Origin: a virus
Strand: one strand, 5' to 3'
Length of the DNA: 41,165 nt
IMG/VR virus record: IMGVR_UViG_3300024262_002839
Location: 1 to 41,165 of that record
The position numbers and the translations under genes were made by a program. This document shows, piece after piece, positions 15,986 through 23,165 of the stretch. Every line of letters starts with the position of its first letter. Within the stretch, counting starts at the first letter, position 1. Below the pieces are notes generated by a model. That model made no database searches. It had not been told where the DNA came from and worked only from the letters and a program-made list of their open reading frames with translations.

Positions 15986-16849
15986 TTACCAGTTATAAAT
16001 ATTATAAGTTAATGAAGGACCTACTACAACAGCTCCTTTTCCACCTATAATATCATATCCAGGTGTTACAGATATTCCTATTGAAAACCCTGTAAACCAA
16101 TGTTTCTTTTTCATTAAACTTTGTATATCCTTATTTGTATTAGGATCAATAAATACACCTTCCATTGATTCTGGTGTAAAACCTGGATATTTACTTTGAA
16201 TAAAAACATTATATTTACCATCTACTACTTTTTCACCAAAAGTAAGATCAATCTGTGAATCTCTATTAAGTAACCTAGTATCATCGTGCTTTATAATTAA
16301 TGTGCCATCAGGATTTAATTTAAATGTACCATCAGGATTTGTAGCAACACTAACAAATGTTTGACCTTTAAAATAATCAAAGTTGGTTTCATCCCAATTA
16401 TAATCAAGTTCCCAAGGAATCATCCACGTATTATTATCTATTTGAACTGCTTCTCCAAGTTTTTTAATTAATGTTTTAATACTATCATTTAATACTTTTT
16501 CATTTTGTCTCAATCTAATAACAGTTCTATTAAGTGATATAATATTACCATCTTGTTCTTTTATTTGTTTATAGAGATCAGAATTTTCAGCTTTTAATTC
16601 TTTTTCTGATTTAATGAAGATTTCCTTTTCAGCTTGTAATGCACCTGATTTAGTCTTATATAAATCAATTGTGTCATTAGCTGCGGATACATTCTGTTCT
16701 AATCTTGTATTATCTATTTTAAGGTCTTTCATATTACTACATTTGGATAATCCAAACATAAAAAGTAATACAATAACACCTAATAAAAATATTCTACTAT
16801 TTAGTACAACCCATACCCCTTTTAAGAATTTCTTTAGTTTTTCGTTCAT
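15986..16849 (-). CDS. Membrane-anchored coiled-coil protein, spanin-like architecture
   Basis: 287 aa. One membrane segment (about 17-36) follows a basic N-terminus. A long coiled coil comes next (residues 45-120, with LQAEKEIFIKSEKELKAEN) and a C-terminal beta-rich domain ending GFSIGISVTPGYDIIGG and PSLTYNIYNW, which looks like outer-membrane strands. Inner-membrane anchor plus periplasmic coiled coil plus outer-membrane-like end suggests it spans the periplasm, as spanins do. Cys 37 does not sit in a proper lipobox. An alternative is a structural envelope protein of unknown role. It is divergent from the T9SS gene and has its own terminator. Confidence 0.6.
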   Translation of the reverse strand: MNEKLKKFLKGVWVVLNSRIFLLGVIVLLFMFGLSKCSNMKDLKIDNTRLEQNVSAANDTIDLYKTKSGALQAEKEIFIKSEKELKAENSDLYKQIKEQDGNIISLNRTVIRLRQNEKVLNDSIKTLIKKLGEAVQIDNNTWMIPWELDYNWDETNFDYFKGQTFVSVATNPDGTFKLNPDGTLIIKHDDTRLLNRDSQIDLTFGEKVVDGKYNVFIQSKYPGFTPESMEGVFIDPNTNKDIQSLMKKKHWFTGFSIGISVTPGYDIIGGKGAVVVGPSLTYNIYNW

Positions 16850-16916
16850 TTTTACGCTTTTTTGTTTATTTTATATATTAAATTATTGTGTATTAGTTTA
16901 TTTTATATGTAAAATA

Positions 16917-16948
16917 TTTGGAAATGTCATTTATTTTTTATACTTTTG
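16917..16948 (+). promoter_or_regulatory. Host-type promoter of first T9SS cargo gene
   Basis: TTTG (16917-16920), 20 nt, TACTTTTG (16941-16948); start codon 31 nt beyond the last G. The spacer closely resembles that of the second cargo gene's promoter (GGAAATGTCATTTATT against GGAATTGTCAATTATT), so the promoter was duplicated with the gene. Confidence 0.75.
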
Positions 16949-16978
16949 TATCATTAAATTTAATTAAAACGAACAATT

Positions 16979-17896
16979 ATGAAAAAATTATTTGGACTTT
17001 TAGCAATTATGTTCACATTTGTAATGACTTCTTTTAGTCAGAATCAAATAAATGAAACAAATTTTAATCTAATTGTAGATGGTATATCGTCTACAGAATT
17101 CTTAGTTACTTATAATCCACAAGATCAGTTCAACCCAATGGGTGCTGGTGTTCTTCTTGTTCATTTTGATAATCCATTAGAAAGTATTGATTTTCAATGT
17201 GATGGTATAATCGGTGTAAATAATATGCTAGACTATTATACTGAACCAAAATTAGGGGTTGGTATTAATATGATTAGAATAGATTATCATATGATGGGTG
17301 CAGGTGAAGTTAATATAATTGCAACAAGTTTTGATGAAGATATTTATCTTGCTACTAAATTTAATGCACAAGACACTTTAAATTCGTGGAATGATGCAAT
17401 GATAATAGGTATAGAATATGGGTTAAAAGAAGGTATTGCATCAGTTGATACAGATTCTATTTATCTTGCGGGTGTTAATTCAGTAGATACAACAATGTAT
17501 ATTAATAAAGGAATTAATTCGGTTATTATACCTGAATGTAATTTGGATGCTGCTTATTTAGAAGGTCAGATGTCTGTTAATATGGATTCTATTGATATAT
17601 TTTATAATGTTGGGTTTGCTGATGGTCAGCTTAAATCAGCACAAACTACAAGTATGAAATCAACTACACTGGATATTGGACTTAGTGCATATCCTAATCC
17701 AGTAGATAATGGAACTGATGTAACTATTGATTGTTTTGATTTCTTAAAAGTAGATGTCTATAACATATCAGGTGTGAAAATGTTTACTACTGAATCACAT
17801 TATGTTTCCACCAATAATTTAACTAAAGGTGTATATGTTTTTGTAGTATGGGATCGTAACAATAATACAGATATAACTAAAATAATAGTTAAATAA
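16979..17896 (+). CDS. Secreted protein with T9SS C-terminal sorting domain (paralog 1)
   Basis: 305 aa. The Sec signal is MKKLFGLLAIMFTFVMTSFS with cleavage probable before Gln 21. An N-terminal beta-type domain (about 25-130) is followed by short repeats with Gly-Val/Ile-x-Ser-Val-Asp (GIASVDTDSIY, GVNSVDTTMY). The last 75 residues match the type A sorting domain: AYPNPVDNG, then VDVYNISGVKMF, LTKGVYVFVV and TKIIVK. In Bacteroidota this domain directs cargo through the type IX system to the cell surface, where it is removed. A phage gene with it implies that the phage displays or secretes a protein from infected cells. A tandem paralog follows, with about the same layout. Confidence 0.88.
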   Translation: MKKLFGLLAIMFTFVMTSFSQNQINETNFNLIVDGISSTEFLVTYNPQDQFNPMGAGVLLVHFDNPLESIDFQCDGIIGVNNMLDYYTEPKLGVGINMIRIDYHMMGAGEVNIIATSFDEDIYLATKFNAQDTLNSWNDAMIIGIEYGLKEGIASVDTDSIYLAGVNSVDTTMYINKGINSVIIPECNLDAAYLEGQMSVNMDSIDIFYNVGFADGQLKSAQTTSMKSTTLDIGLSAYPNPVDNGTDVTIDCFDFLKVDVYNISGVKMFTTESHYVSTNNLTKGVYVFVVWDRNNNTDITKIIVK

Positions 17897-17928
17897 TTTG
17901 GAATTGTCAATTATTATGCATATCTTTG
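17897..17928 (+). promoter_or_regulatory. Host-type promoter of second T9SS cargo gene
   Basis: TTTG directly follows the stop of the first paralog, then 20 nt, then TATCTTTG (17921-17928), a perfect TAnnTTTG. The start codon is 46 nt downstream. Confidence 0.78.
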
Positions 17929-17974
17929 TTAAACAATTAGAAATAAACTTAGTATTAATTTAAAAATTACAATT

Positions 17975-18862
17975 ATGAAAAAATTAATGATTCTTTTAGT
18001 CGTATTGTTTGCATTTACATTGACTTCTTTTAGTCAAAAAACCGTGAATACTGCAAATTGGTATCTTTTTGTAGATAATGTTTTATCAAGTGATACTTTA
18101 TTTGATGTGACATTTAATCCTACTAATCCTGCTACTCCATCGAGTGAAGGTTTTGTTATTGTTGTTTTTAATAACAAATTATATGATAATGTTTCCGTAA
18201 GTGCTTCTATGGTTTATTATGGAATTGATATTACACCATCGTATATTGATCCAGTTAATATGAAAGGTATTGGTTGGTTTAAGATGAATTATACTGCACA
18301 AAATCCTGGTTCAGCATATATTTATGTAAATACTACATCCTATGTAGCACCTAAATATACTGCTGCTGATACTCTTTCAGCATTTAATAATGGTGAATCT
18401 TCAGTTGATATTGATTATTACTTTAATAATGGATATGATGCTGGTGTTAATGTTGGGGTTGCTTCAGTTGATACCACAATATATTTTAATAATGGCGTTG
18501 CTTCAGTAGATACATTAATATATTTTTATAATGGTCAACTTTCAATTAATATTGATTCTATTTTTGAAGTTGGATTCCTTTATGGTAAATCAACTGATGT
18601 TGTAAATATTATAGAAGATGCAACATTTAGTGTATTCCCTAATCCTGTAAACCAAGGTGATAATGTAACTGTTTCTACATCTTCTTTCACCGTTAATGTG
18701 GATGTATATAATACTATTGGACAGTTGGTACACAAGGAAAATGGTAATATTTTTTCTACTAATGGATTTGAAAAAGGACTTTATGTACTAGTTATTACTG
18801 ATGATGATGGAAATGTAATTACTGATACAAATAGAAAGACTGCAAAAATTATAGTACGATAA
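17975..18862 (+). CDS. Secreted protein with T9SS C-terminal sorting domain (paralog 2)
   Basis: 295 aa. The signal ends FTLTSFSQ like its neighbour. The N-terminal domain (WYLFVDNVLSSDTLFDVTFN) parallels paralog 1 (FNLIVDGISSTEFLVTYN). Residues about 161-186 hold a tandem repeat of 13 residues (GVASVDTTIYFNN, GVASVDTLIYFYN). The sorting domain follows: FSVFPNPVNQGDNVTV, VDVYNTIGQLVH, FEKGLYVLVI and TAKIIVR. The two genes share design and promoter but have diverged widely in sequence, so the duplication is not recent. Likely role: surface-exposed or released protein in infected cells, such as blocking receptors; this is inference. Confidence 0.88.
   Translation: MKKLMILLVVLFAFTLTSFSQKTVNTANWYLFVDNVLSSDTLFDVTFNPTNPATPSSEGFVIVVFNNKLYDNVSVSASMVYYGIDITPSYIDPVNMKGIGWFKMNYTAQNPGSAYIYVNTTSYVAPKYTAADTLSAFNNGESSVDIDYYFNNGYDAGVNVGVASVDTTIYFNNGVASVDTLIYFYNGQLSINIDSIFEVGFLYGKSTDVVNIIEDATFSVFPNPVNQGDNVTVSTSSFTVNVDVYNTIGQLVHKENGNIFSTNGFEKGLYVLVITDDDGNVITDTNRKTAKIIVR
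18455..18532 (+). repeat. 39-nt tandem repeat, two copies, in frame
   Basis: Two 39-nt units (18455-18493 and 18494-18532) encode GVASVDTTIYFNN and GVASVDTLIYFYN. They differ at few bases, so this repeat is younger than the gene duplication or is kept similar by recombination. Confidence 0.8.
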
Positions 18863-18881
18863 TAAATATCACATATAAAAC

Positions 18882-18912
18882 AAAGGGTGTTCAAAATGGA
18901 CACCCTTTTTTA
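18882..18912. terminator. Bidirectional terminator
   Basis: AAAGGGTGT pairs with ACACCCTTT, flanked by A-rich and T-rich runs. It separates the plus-strand T9SS gene from the convergent WNNG-repeat gene. Confidence 0.85.
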
Positions 18913-18914
18913 TT

Positions 18915-20690
18915 TTAATATCTTCTTCGTCTAGGATATCTTCTTCGTCTATAATTTTTACTAAAAATACCAAATTCTTTAAAAGGTTTAAAAGGTTTAT
19001 TTGTTTTAAATTTTGGATTAATATAAGTAGTAACTGCACCTGTATAAAATGTTCCATTTTTCCAATCATCACCAGAAAATGTACCATAATAAAATTTACC
19101 ATCCTGCCATTCAGAATTACCCCAACCACCGAAAGTTCCACTATTAAAAGAACCATTACGCCATATGATAGATACTGAACTTGTGTTTCCGAATTGACTT
19201 TCATTAGCTATACCATTATACCAATCAATATTAGCTACTGATACATTATTCATTGTACCATTATACCATATACCATCTAACCACCCTCTACCATTCATTA
19301 TAAATGATGACATATCAATAAATACACCATAATAAACACTACCATATTGCCACCAAGAATTTTTCATTATACCATTATAAAAATCACCATTATACCATTT
19401 AGAATCTTCAAATTCACCATTATACCATTTTCCATCAGTCCAAATTGAACCACCTGTAAATTTCCCATCATAAAAATCTCCTGTTGACCAAGTACAACCT
19501 GATACTGTTCCATCATTGAATGTACCATTAAGCCAATTCATATTTGTTATTATACCACTATTAAAAGTACCATTATTCCAATTATATTTGGTAGATGTAG
19601 AATATATAGCACCATTATTAAATATACCATTATTCCAGGTAGTATCATACATAACACCACCATTAAATATACCATTATCCCAATATGAATTATATATTAT
19701 TCCATTATTAAATATACCATTATTCCAAGTTGTTCCAGATATTTCCCCATCAAGAAATTCGCCATCATTCCAAGACAACCCATTAAATATACCATTTTTA
19801 AAACGTCCATTTACCCAAGTAGAATCACTAGGGAAAATTCCATATTCCCATGTACCATTATTCCAAGTAAGGGGTTTAAATGGGTTATTTGTAGTTCCTG
19901 TATATTCACTTCCCCATGATCCAGCATTCCAGGTAGCATTTGATGATTCAAATTCACAATTAATAAGTTTACCACCATTTATAATATATGAATCCCCTAT
20001 ATAGCAATTATATAATTCACCACCTGATATGATATTATTATTTCCTTTTATAACACAATTATTAAATACACCTGCTGTTATATTACATTCCCCTAATTGA
20101 AATATATTATCTGATAAATTTATTATAGTTAAACCTACACCATAATTATTATAAGTATAAAAAGATTCTACTTGACCTTTTGAATTAATAATAGTTTTTA
20201 ATATTAATTTTGTATTTTCTGATTTAGAATTAAAATCAATATTAGTAATTGATCCTAATGTATCAAAAAGAATTCCTTGTTTCCATTCAATATTTGCTTT
20301 ACTTAATGGTTGTGTAGATGTATCTTTTATAAGACACCCATTAATAATACCTCTATTTATTGTTGAATTTGTAATATAAACTCTTCCTATGAAACAAGTT
20401 TCCGGTGTTAAACTATTTAACGATGTTATAAATGTATCATATTTTATATCTAAAACAATTCTATTTCCTTCTTTTTTTAATAATTCATATCCAATGTTAG
20501 CATCAGTAGAACCTGTATTAACTAAACTATCTAATAATGTATATTCTGTTATTCCTGTGTTATTAACAGCAATATACAATTTATCACCTACTTCAAATTC
20601 ACCATCAAACTCTGTATAAAATGTTACTTTGTTATCGGTATTTTCTATAATTGGTAATAATTTTACTGAACTTTTATTGAAGTCACTCAT
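18915..20690 (-). CDS. WNNG-repeat protein, probable fibre or adhesin
   Basis: 591 aa. The first 250 residues are beta-rich, with no signal peptide. From about residue 250 to 555 the chain is built from short units with Trp-x-Asn-Gly-x-Phe-x-x-Gly (WNNGIFNNG, WLNGTFNDG, WYNGDFYNG), expected to wind as a beta-solenoid. The end is basic and aromatic: KNYRRRRYPRRRRY. No signal means it stays in the cytoplasm until assembly, which fits a tail fibre or other virion surface protein better than a secreted one. The repeat count may vary between relatives. It could also be a decoration or inhibitor protein. It is a single-gene unit with a terminator. Confidence 0.75.
   Translation of the reverse strand: MSDFNKSSVKLLPIIENTDNKVTFYTEFDGEFEVGDKLYIAVNNTGITEYTLLDSLVNTGSTDANIGYELLKKEGNRIVLDIKYDTFITSLNSLTPETCFIGRVYITNSTINRGIINGCLIKDTSTQPLSKANIEWKQGILFDTLGSITNIDFNSKSENTKLILKTIINSKGQVESFYTYNNYGVGLTIINLSDNIFQLGECNITAGVFNNCVIKGNNNIISGGELYNCYIGDSYIINGGKLINCEFESSNATWNAGSWGSEYTGTTNNPFKPLTWNNGTWEYGIFPSDSTWVNGRFKNGIFNGLSWNDGEFLDGEISGTTWNNGIFNNGIIYNSYWDNGIFNGGVMYDTTWNNGIFNNGAIYSTSTKYNWNNGTFNSGIITNMNWLNGTFNDGTVSGCTWSTGDFYDGKFTGGSIWTDGKWYNGEFEDSKWYNGDFYNGIMKNSWWQYGSVYYGVFIDMSSFIMNGRGWLDGIWYNGTMNNVSVANIDWYNGIANESQFGNTSSVSIIWRNGSFNSGTFGGWGNSEWQDGKFYYGTFSGDDWKNGTFYTGAVTTYINPKFKTNKPFKPFKEFGIFSKNYRRRRYPRRRRY
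19025..19945 (-). repeat. Coding repeats of the W-x-N-G type
   Basis: About twenty degenerate units of roughly 13-18 codons, each with TGG-N-AAT-GGT for Trp-x-Asn-Gly followed by a Phe/Tyr and a Gly. On the plus strand this appears as recurrent ACCATTATxCCA strings. They are similar enough to recombine. Confidence 0.75.
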
Positions 20691-20800
20691 TTATTATAAA
20701 ATAATTTTTAAACTTTTTTATTTCTTTATTATATATTAAAATGTTATATTCAATAAGATTGGATAGTATAAAAATAGTATAAACAAAAAAAAGCAAAATT

Positions 20801-21247
20801 ATGAAAAAATTTTTAATGTATTTAACAGTTATTGTATTTAGTATGTTCGTATTTACTTCTTGTGTTAAACCACCTGAATGTGAAACATATAATACAGGTG
20901 ATGTAATCTTTCACGACAATGGACCATCTTGGGCATGGGATGGATGTTATATTGAAGTTGATTGGAATGACGGTAGTTATAATTCAGTAACATTTTATAA
21001 TACTAAATCCTATTATGATAAAGCAGCAGGTAGGGCTGAAGTTTATATGGAATGGGAAGATGCAGATAATTATTATTGGAATTATGGGTATATCAATTTA
21101 ATACAATGTGGTACAGTTGATGCTTATTGTAATTGGAGTAAAAAGAAATCAACTGAAGTTTCTGGATTTATAATTGAAAAAAGTGGGTCAGTATTAAAAA
21201 CTGATATTACATCAAAAGAAGAATTTAGAAAAACAATCATAGAATAA
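20801..21247 (+). CDS. Lipoprotein, hypothetical
   Basis: 148 aa. The signal (residues 2-20) ends in FTSC, a standard lipobox, and an envelope position follows from it. The mature domain is rich in Trp, Tyr and Asp (SWAWDGCYIEVDWNDGSYNS, YYWNYGYINLIQCG) with four further Cys, so disulfides are possible. No family recognised. It is followed by a terminator and stands alone. Confidence 0.8.
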   Translation: MKKFLMYLTVIVFSMFVFTSCVKPPECETYNTGDVIFHDNGPSWAWDGCYIEVDWNDGSYNSVTFYNTKSYYDKAAGRAEVYMEWEDADNYYWNYGYINLIQCGTVDAYCNWSKKKSTEVSGFIIEKSGSVLKTDITSKEEFRKTIIE

Positions 21248-21267
21248 AAATTGGGATTATTTTTAGG

Positions 21268-21300
21268 AAAGGGTAAACAATTTTGTTTATCCTTTTTTTT
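21268..21300 (+). terminator. Rho-independent terminator
   Basis: AAAGGGTAAAC pairs with GTTTATCCTTT (one G-U pair), followed by eight T in total. It follows the lipoprotein gene. Confidence 0.8.
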
Positions 21301-21338
21301 GTCTAAAACAAATCATACAATTTATTATATATAATAAT

Positions 21339-21716
21339 ATGAATACGAAGGAAGAATTATTAGAAACATTAACTAATCGTCTAAAAGAATTATTTGTTGA
21401 TAATTATGATATGGTAAATCATTCTAAAGATGATATCAATACATATTTGGAATCTATTAATGTAAATAATAAATATGAATATAATGAATTTTGTGCTGAT
21501 TTTCTAAAAGTATCAGATAAACTTATTCATTCACTTTCTTTAAATGATATACAAAATGTTGATGCAACATTTATTATGGCAGAAATAATGTCTATTATGG
21601 TTAAATATAAAATAATGGATAGTGAACCAGATGAAAGTAAAAGATTACATAAATTAATACAACACGAATTGAGAACAAAAGTAGTGAAAAATAACATTGA
21701 TATAGATAGTAGTTAG
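21339..21716 (+). CDS. Hypothetical helical protein
   Basis: 125 aa, acidic and helical, with no tag, signal or known motif. It starts MNTKEELLETLTNRLKELF. It is preceded by an AT-rich palindromic stretch (TTATTATATATAATAA), and its stop is joined to a 20-nt perfect inverted repeat that reaches the next start codon. Confidence 0.65.
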   Translation: MNTKEELLETLTNRLKELFVDNYDMVNHSKDDINTYLESINVNNKYEYNEFCADFLKVSDKLIHSLSLNDIQNVDATFIMAEIMSIMVKYKIMDSEPDESKRLHKLIQHELRTKVVKNNIDIDSS

Positions 21717-21735
21717 ATCAGTTAGTTAACTGATC
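21716..21735 (+). promoter_or_regulatory. Perfect hairpin filling the gap before a start codon
   Basis: GATCAGTT, AGTT loop, AACTGATC. The first base is the last base of the previous stop (TAG) and the last base touches the ATG at 21736. In mRNA it would cover the whole ribosome-binding region of the next gene. It has no T-tract, so it is not a terminator. Confidence 0.6.
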
Positions 21736-22020
21736 ATGAATACACATAGAAAACTATGGAAGGTAGTGCAAACTCATAAGATGGGAGCACAAGCCCCAAA
21801 GTATTTCGTTGAAACGGAATATTTTATCGTGAAATCCAAGTCTACCAGGGAAAATAAAGAGGTAGAAGAATTAATGGCTTTGAAAAAAGCAAAACAACTA
21901 ACAAGACTTTCCGATTTTCCGGATGTCTGGACCATCAGAGTAGAACATCAATCCAATAAATATTGGAATGCTAAAAGAGGAAAATGGTGGAACATAGAGG
22001 AAGGGGGGAAAGAAAAGTAA
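21736..22020 (+). CDS. Small basic hypothetical protein, atypical composition
   Basis: 94 aa, basic, with five Trp. Residues such as KYFVETEYFIVKSKSTREN and PDVWTIRVEHQSNKYWN suggest a small alpha/beta fold. The DNA is clearly richer in G and C than its neighbours and uses codons rare around it (CCC, GGG, ACC), which suggests recent arrival or strong expression. No family recognised. A hairpin sits directly before its start and a terminator directly after. Confidence 0.65.
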   Translation: MNTHRKLWKVVQTHKMGAQAPKYFVETEYFIVKSKSTRENKEVEELMALKKAKQLTRLSDFPDVWTIRVEHQSNKYWNAKRGKWWNIEEGGKEK

Positions 22021-22022
22021 AC

Positions 22023-22051
22023 AAAAAAGGGTGGATTTTTCCACCTTTTTT
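22023..22051 (+). terminator. Rho-independent terminator
   Basis: AAAAAAGGGTGG and CCACCTTTTTT around an ATTTTT loop, immediately after the stop of the 94-aa gene. Confidence 0.88.
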
Positions 22052-22061
22052 ATTAAAAATA

Positions 22062-22093
22062 CTTGTAGAATTAAATCTTTTTTCGTATATTTG
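22062..22093 (+). promoter_or_regulatory. Host-type promoter (CTTG-N20-TATATTTG)
   Basis: CTTG (22062-22065), 20 nt, TATATTTG (22086-22093). It lies 23 nt before the next start, directly after a terminator, so it opens a new transcription unit. Confidence 0.7.
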
Positions 22094-22116
22094 TATATAA
22101 CAAAAACAGTAATTAT

Positions 22117-22530
22117 ATGATAGATTTGACTTCAGAATATAGGGTTTTACCAGAACACATTAGATTTTCTAAAGGAATAAAAAGTGTATGTGTATCTACT
22201 TGTTTAAATTACTTTGGTATTACTCCTAATACATATAATTATACATCTTCTTCTAAAAATAGAACAGCTTATATTAATATATTGAGGAATAGAAGTTATT
22301 CAGTTAGAAGTAGAGTAACTGAATTTAAAGTAAAAAAGTTTAAAACTACATTAACAGAATTACGATATAATATGAGAAAATCAAATTATCAACAAAATGA
22401 TTATTTCATAGTATATGTAGCTAATAAAGGTGCAGCTCATTTAATAGTTTTAAACGGTAATGGTGAAACAGTTATTGATACTGCACCAAAATGTCGATGG
22501 AGAGTGGCACAAATACACAAAGTTTTTTAG
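22117..22530 (+). CDS. Possible papain-fold cysteine peptidase-like protein
   Basis: 137 aa. Order of possible catalytic residues: Cys in GIKSVCVSTCLNYFGI (about 25-29), His in GAAHLIVLNG (about 112) and Asp in ETVIDTAP (about 122). Cys, then His on a strand, then Asp, in a short chain, is the pattern of papain-like peptidases such as C39. I recognise the pattern rather than a named family. If active it could cut a host or phage protein early, since it has a host-type promoter. Confidence 0.55.
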   Translation: MIDLTSEYRVLPEHIRFSKGIKSVCVSTCLNYFGITPNTYNYTSSSKNRTAYINILRNRSYSVRSRVTEFKVKKFKTTLTELRYNMRKSNYQQNDYFIVYVANKGAAHLIVLNGNGETVIDTAPKCRWRVAQIHKVF

Positions 22531-22532
22531 AT

Positions 22533-22940
22533 ATGGATGTAAGAGAAATAAAAGAAATTTATAATAGAATCGTTATAAGAATTGATAAGACTGATGATGA
22601 ATTATTGTTTCATTTAGATGATGGTTCACGATGGAAAATGTATCATAGACAAGATTGTTGTGAATATGTAACACTTGATGATGTGTGTGGTGATCTTAAT
22701 GATTTACTTGATAGTCCTATACTTAAATTTGAAGAAGTTTATCAATATAGTAATAAAAATGATTCTAATTCTTTTACCTGGACATTCTATAAAATAGCAA
22801 CAATAAAAGGACAAGTTGATTTAAAATGGTATGGTACAAGTAATGGGTATTATTCTGAATCAGTTAATATAGAACAAATAAAAGACCCTGACCCAATAGA
22901 AATCCAAAGAAGTAAAAAAATTAAAAATTTATTAAAATAA
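22533..22940 (+). CDS. DUF7448-like protein, untagged paralog
   Basis: 135 aa from the ATG at 22533, three bases after the previous stop; an earlier ATG at 22491 lies inside the upstream gene and adds 14 residues without likeness to the paralog. The core is shared with the tagged gene at 10171-10689: RWKMYHRQDCCEYVTLDDV, GDLNDLLDSPILK, TWTFYKIATIKGQVDLKWYG and [12 protein letters not shown]. Here the virion tag is absent. It may share a transcript with the peptidase-like gene. Confidence 0.75.
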   Translation: MDVREIKEIYNRIVIRIDKTDDELLFHLDDGSRWKMYHRQDCCEYVTLDDVCGDLNDLLDSPILKFEEVYQYSNKNDSNSFTWTFYKIATIKGQVDLKWYGTSNGYYSESVNIEQIKDPDPIEIQRSKKIKNLLK

Positions 22941-22995
22941 TTTAAACTTTTCACCCAAAACACCATATATGATTTAGTATATTTAATATATACTT

Positions 22996-23011
22996 ATGTG
23001 ATAATTCACAT
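22996..23011. promoter_or_regulatory. 16-nt palindrome ATGTGA-TAAT-TCACAT
   Basis: A perfect inverted repeat with 6-nt arms and a 4-nt centre, 155 nt before gp32. The TGTGA/TCACA arms are those of Crp/Fnr-family sites, though E. coli CRP uses a 6-nt centre. Operator function is not shown. Confidence 0.35.
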
Positions 23012-23021
23012 TATTACATTT

Positions 23022-23085
23022 AAGGATTTAAAAAGATTAAAAGGTTAAAAGGATTTAAAGGTTTTGTAAGGATTATAAGGATTTT
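23022..23085 (+). promoter_or_regulatory. Repetitive AAGG/TTAAA leader, candidate gp32 autoregulatory site
   Basis: AAGG or AAAG followed by WTT recurs about every 8-10 nt (GG at 23024, 23043, 23051, 23060, 23070, 23079), and TTAAA occurs four times in the first half. The stretch has almost no C and cannot fold stably. In T4, gp32 represses its own mRNA by binding an unstructured leader with UUAAA repeats; the same principle is inferred here. Confidence 0.45.
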
Positions 23086-23165
23086 AGTATTGAAGATAAA
23101 CCCCCTCCAAATTAACAAGCATCCCACAATTTTCTTAAATGTCAAAAAATCATCCATAAATTAAT

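Noticed and set aside
19516-20004. Plus-strand open frame opposite the WNNG repeats
   Set aside because: Its Pro/Leu/Phe repeats are the antisense reading of W-x-N-G units.
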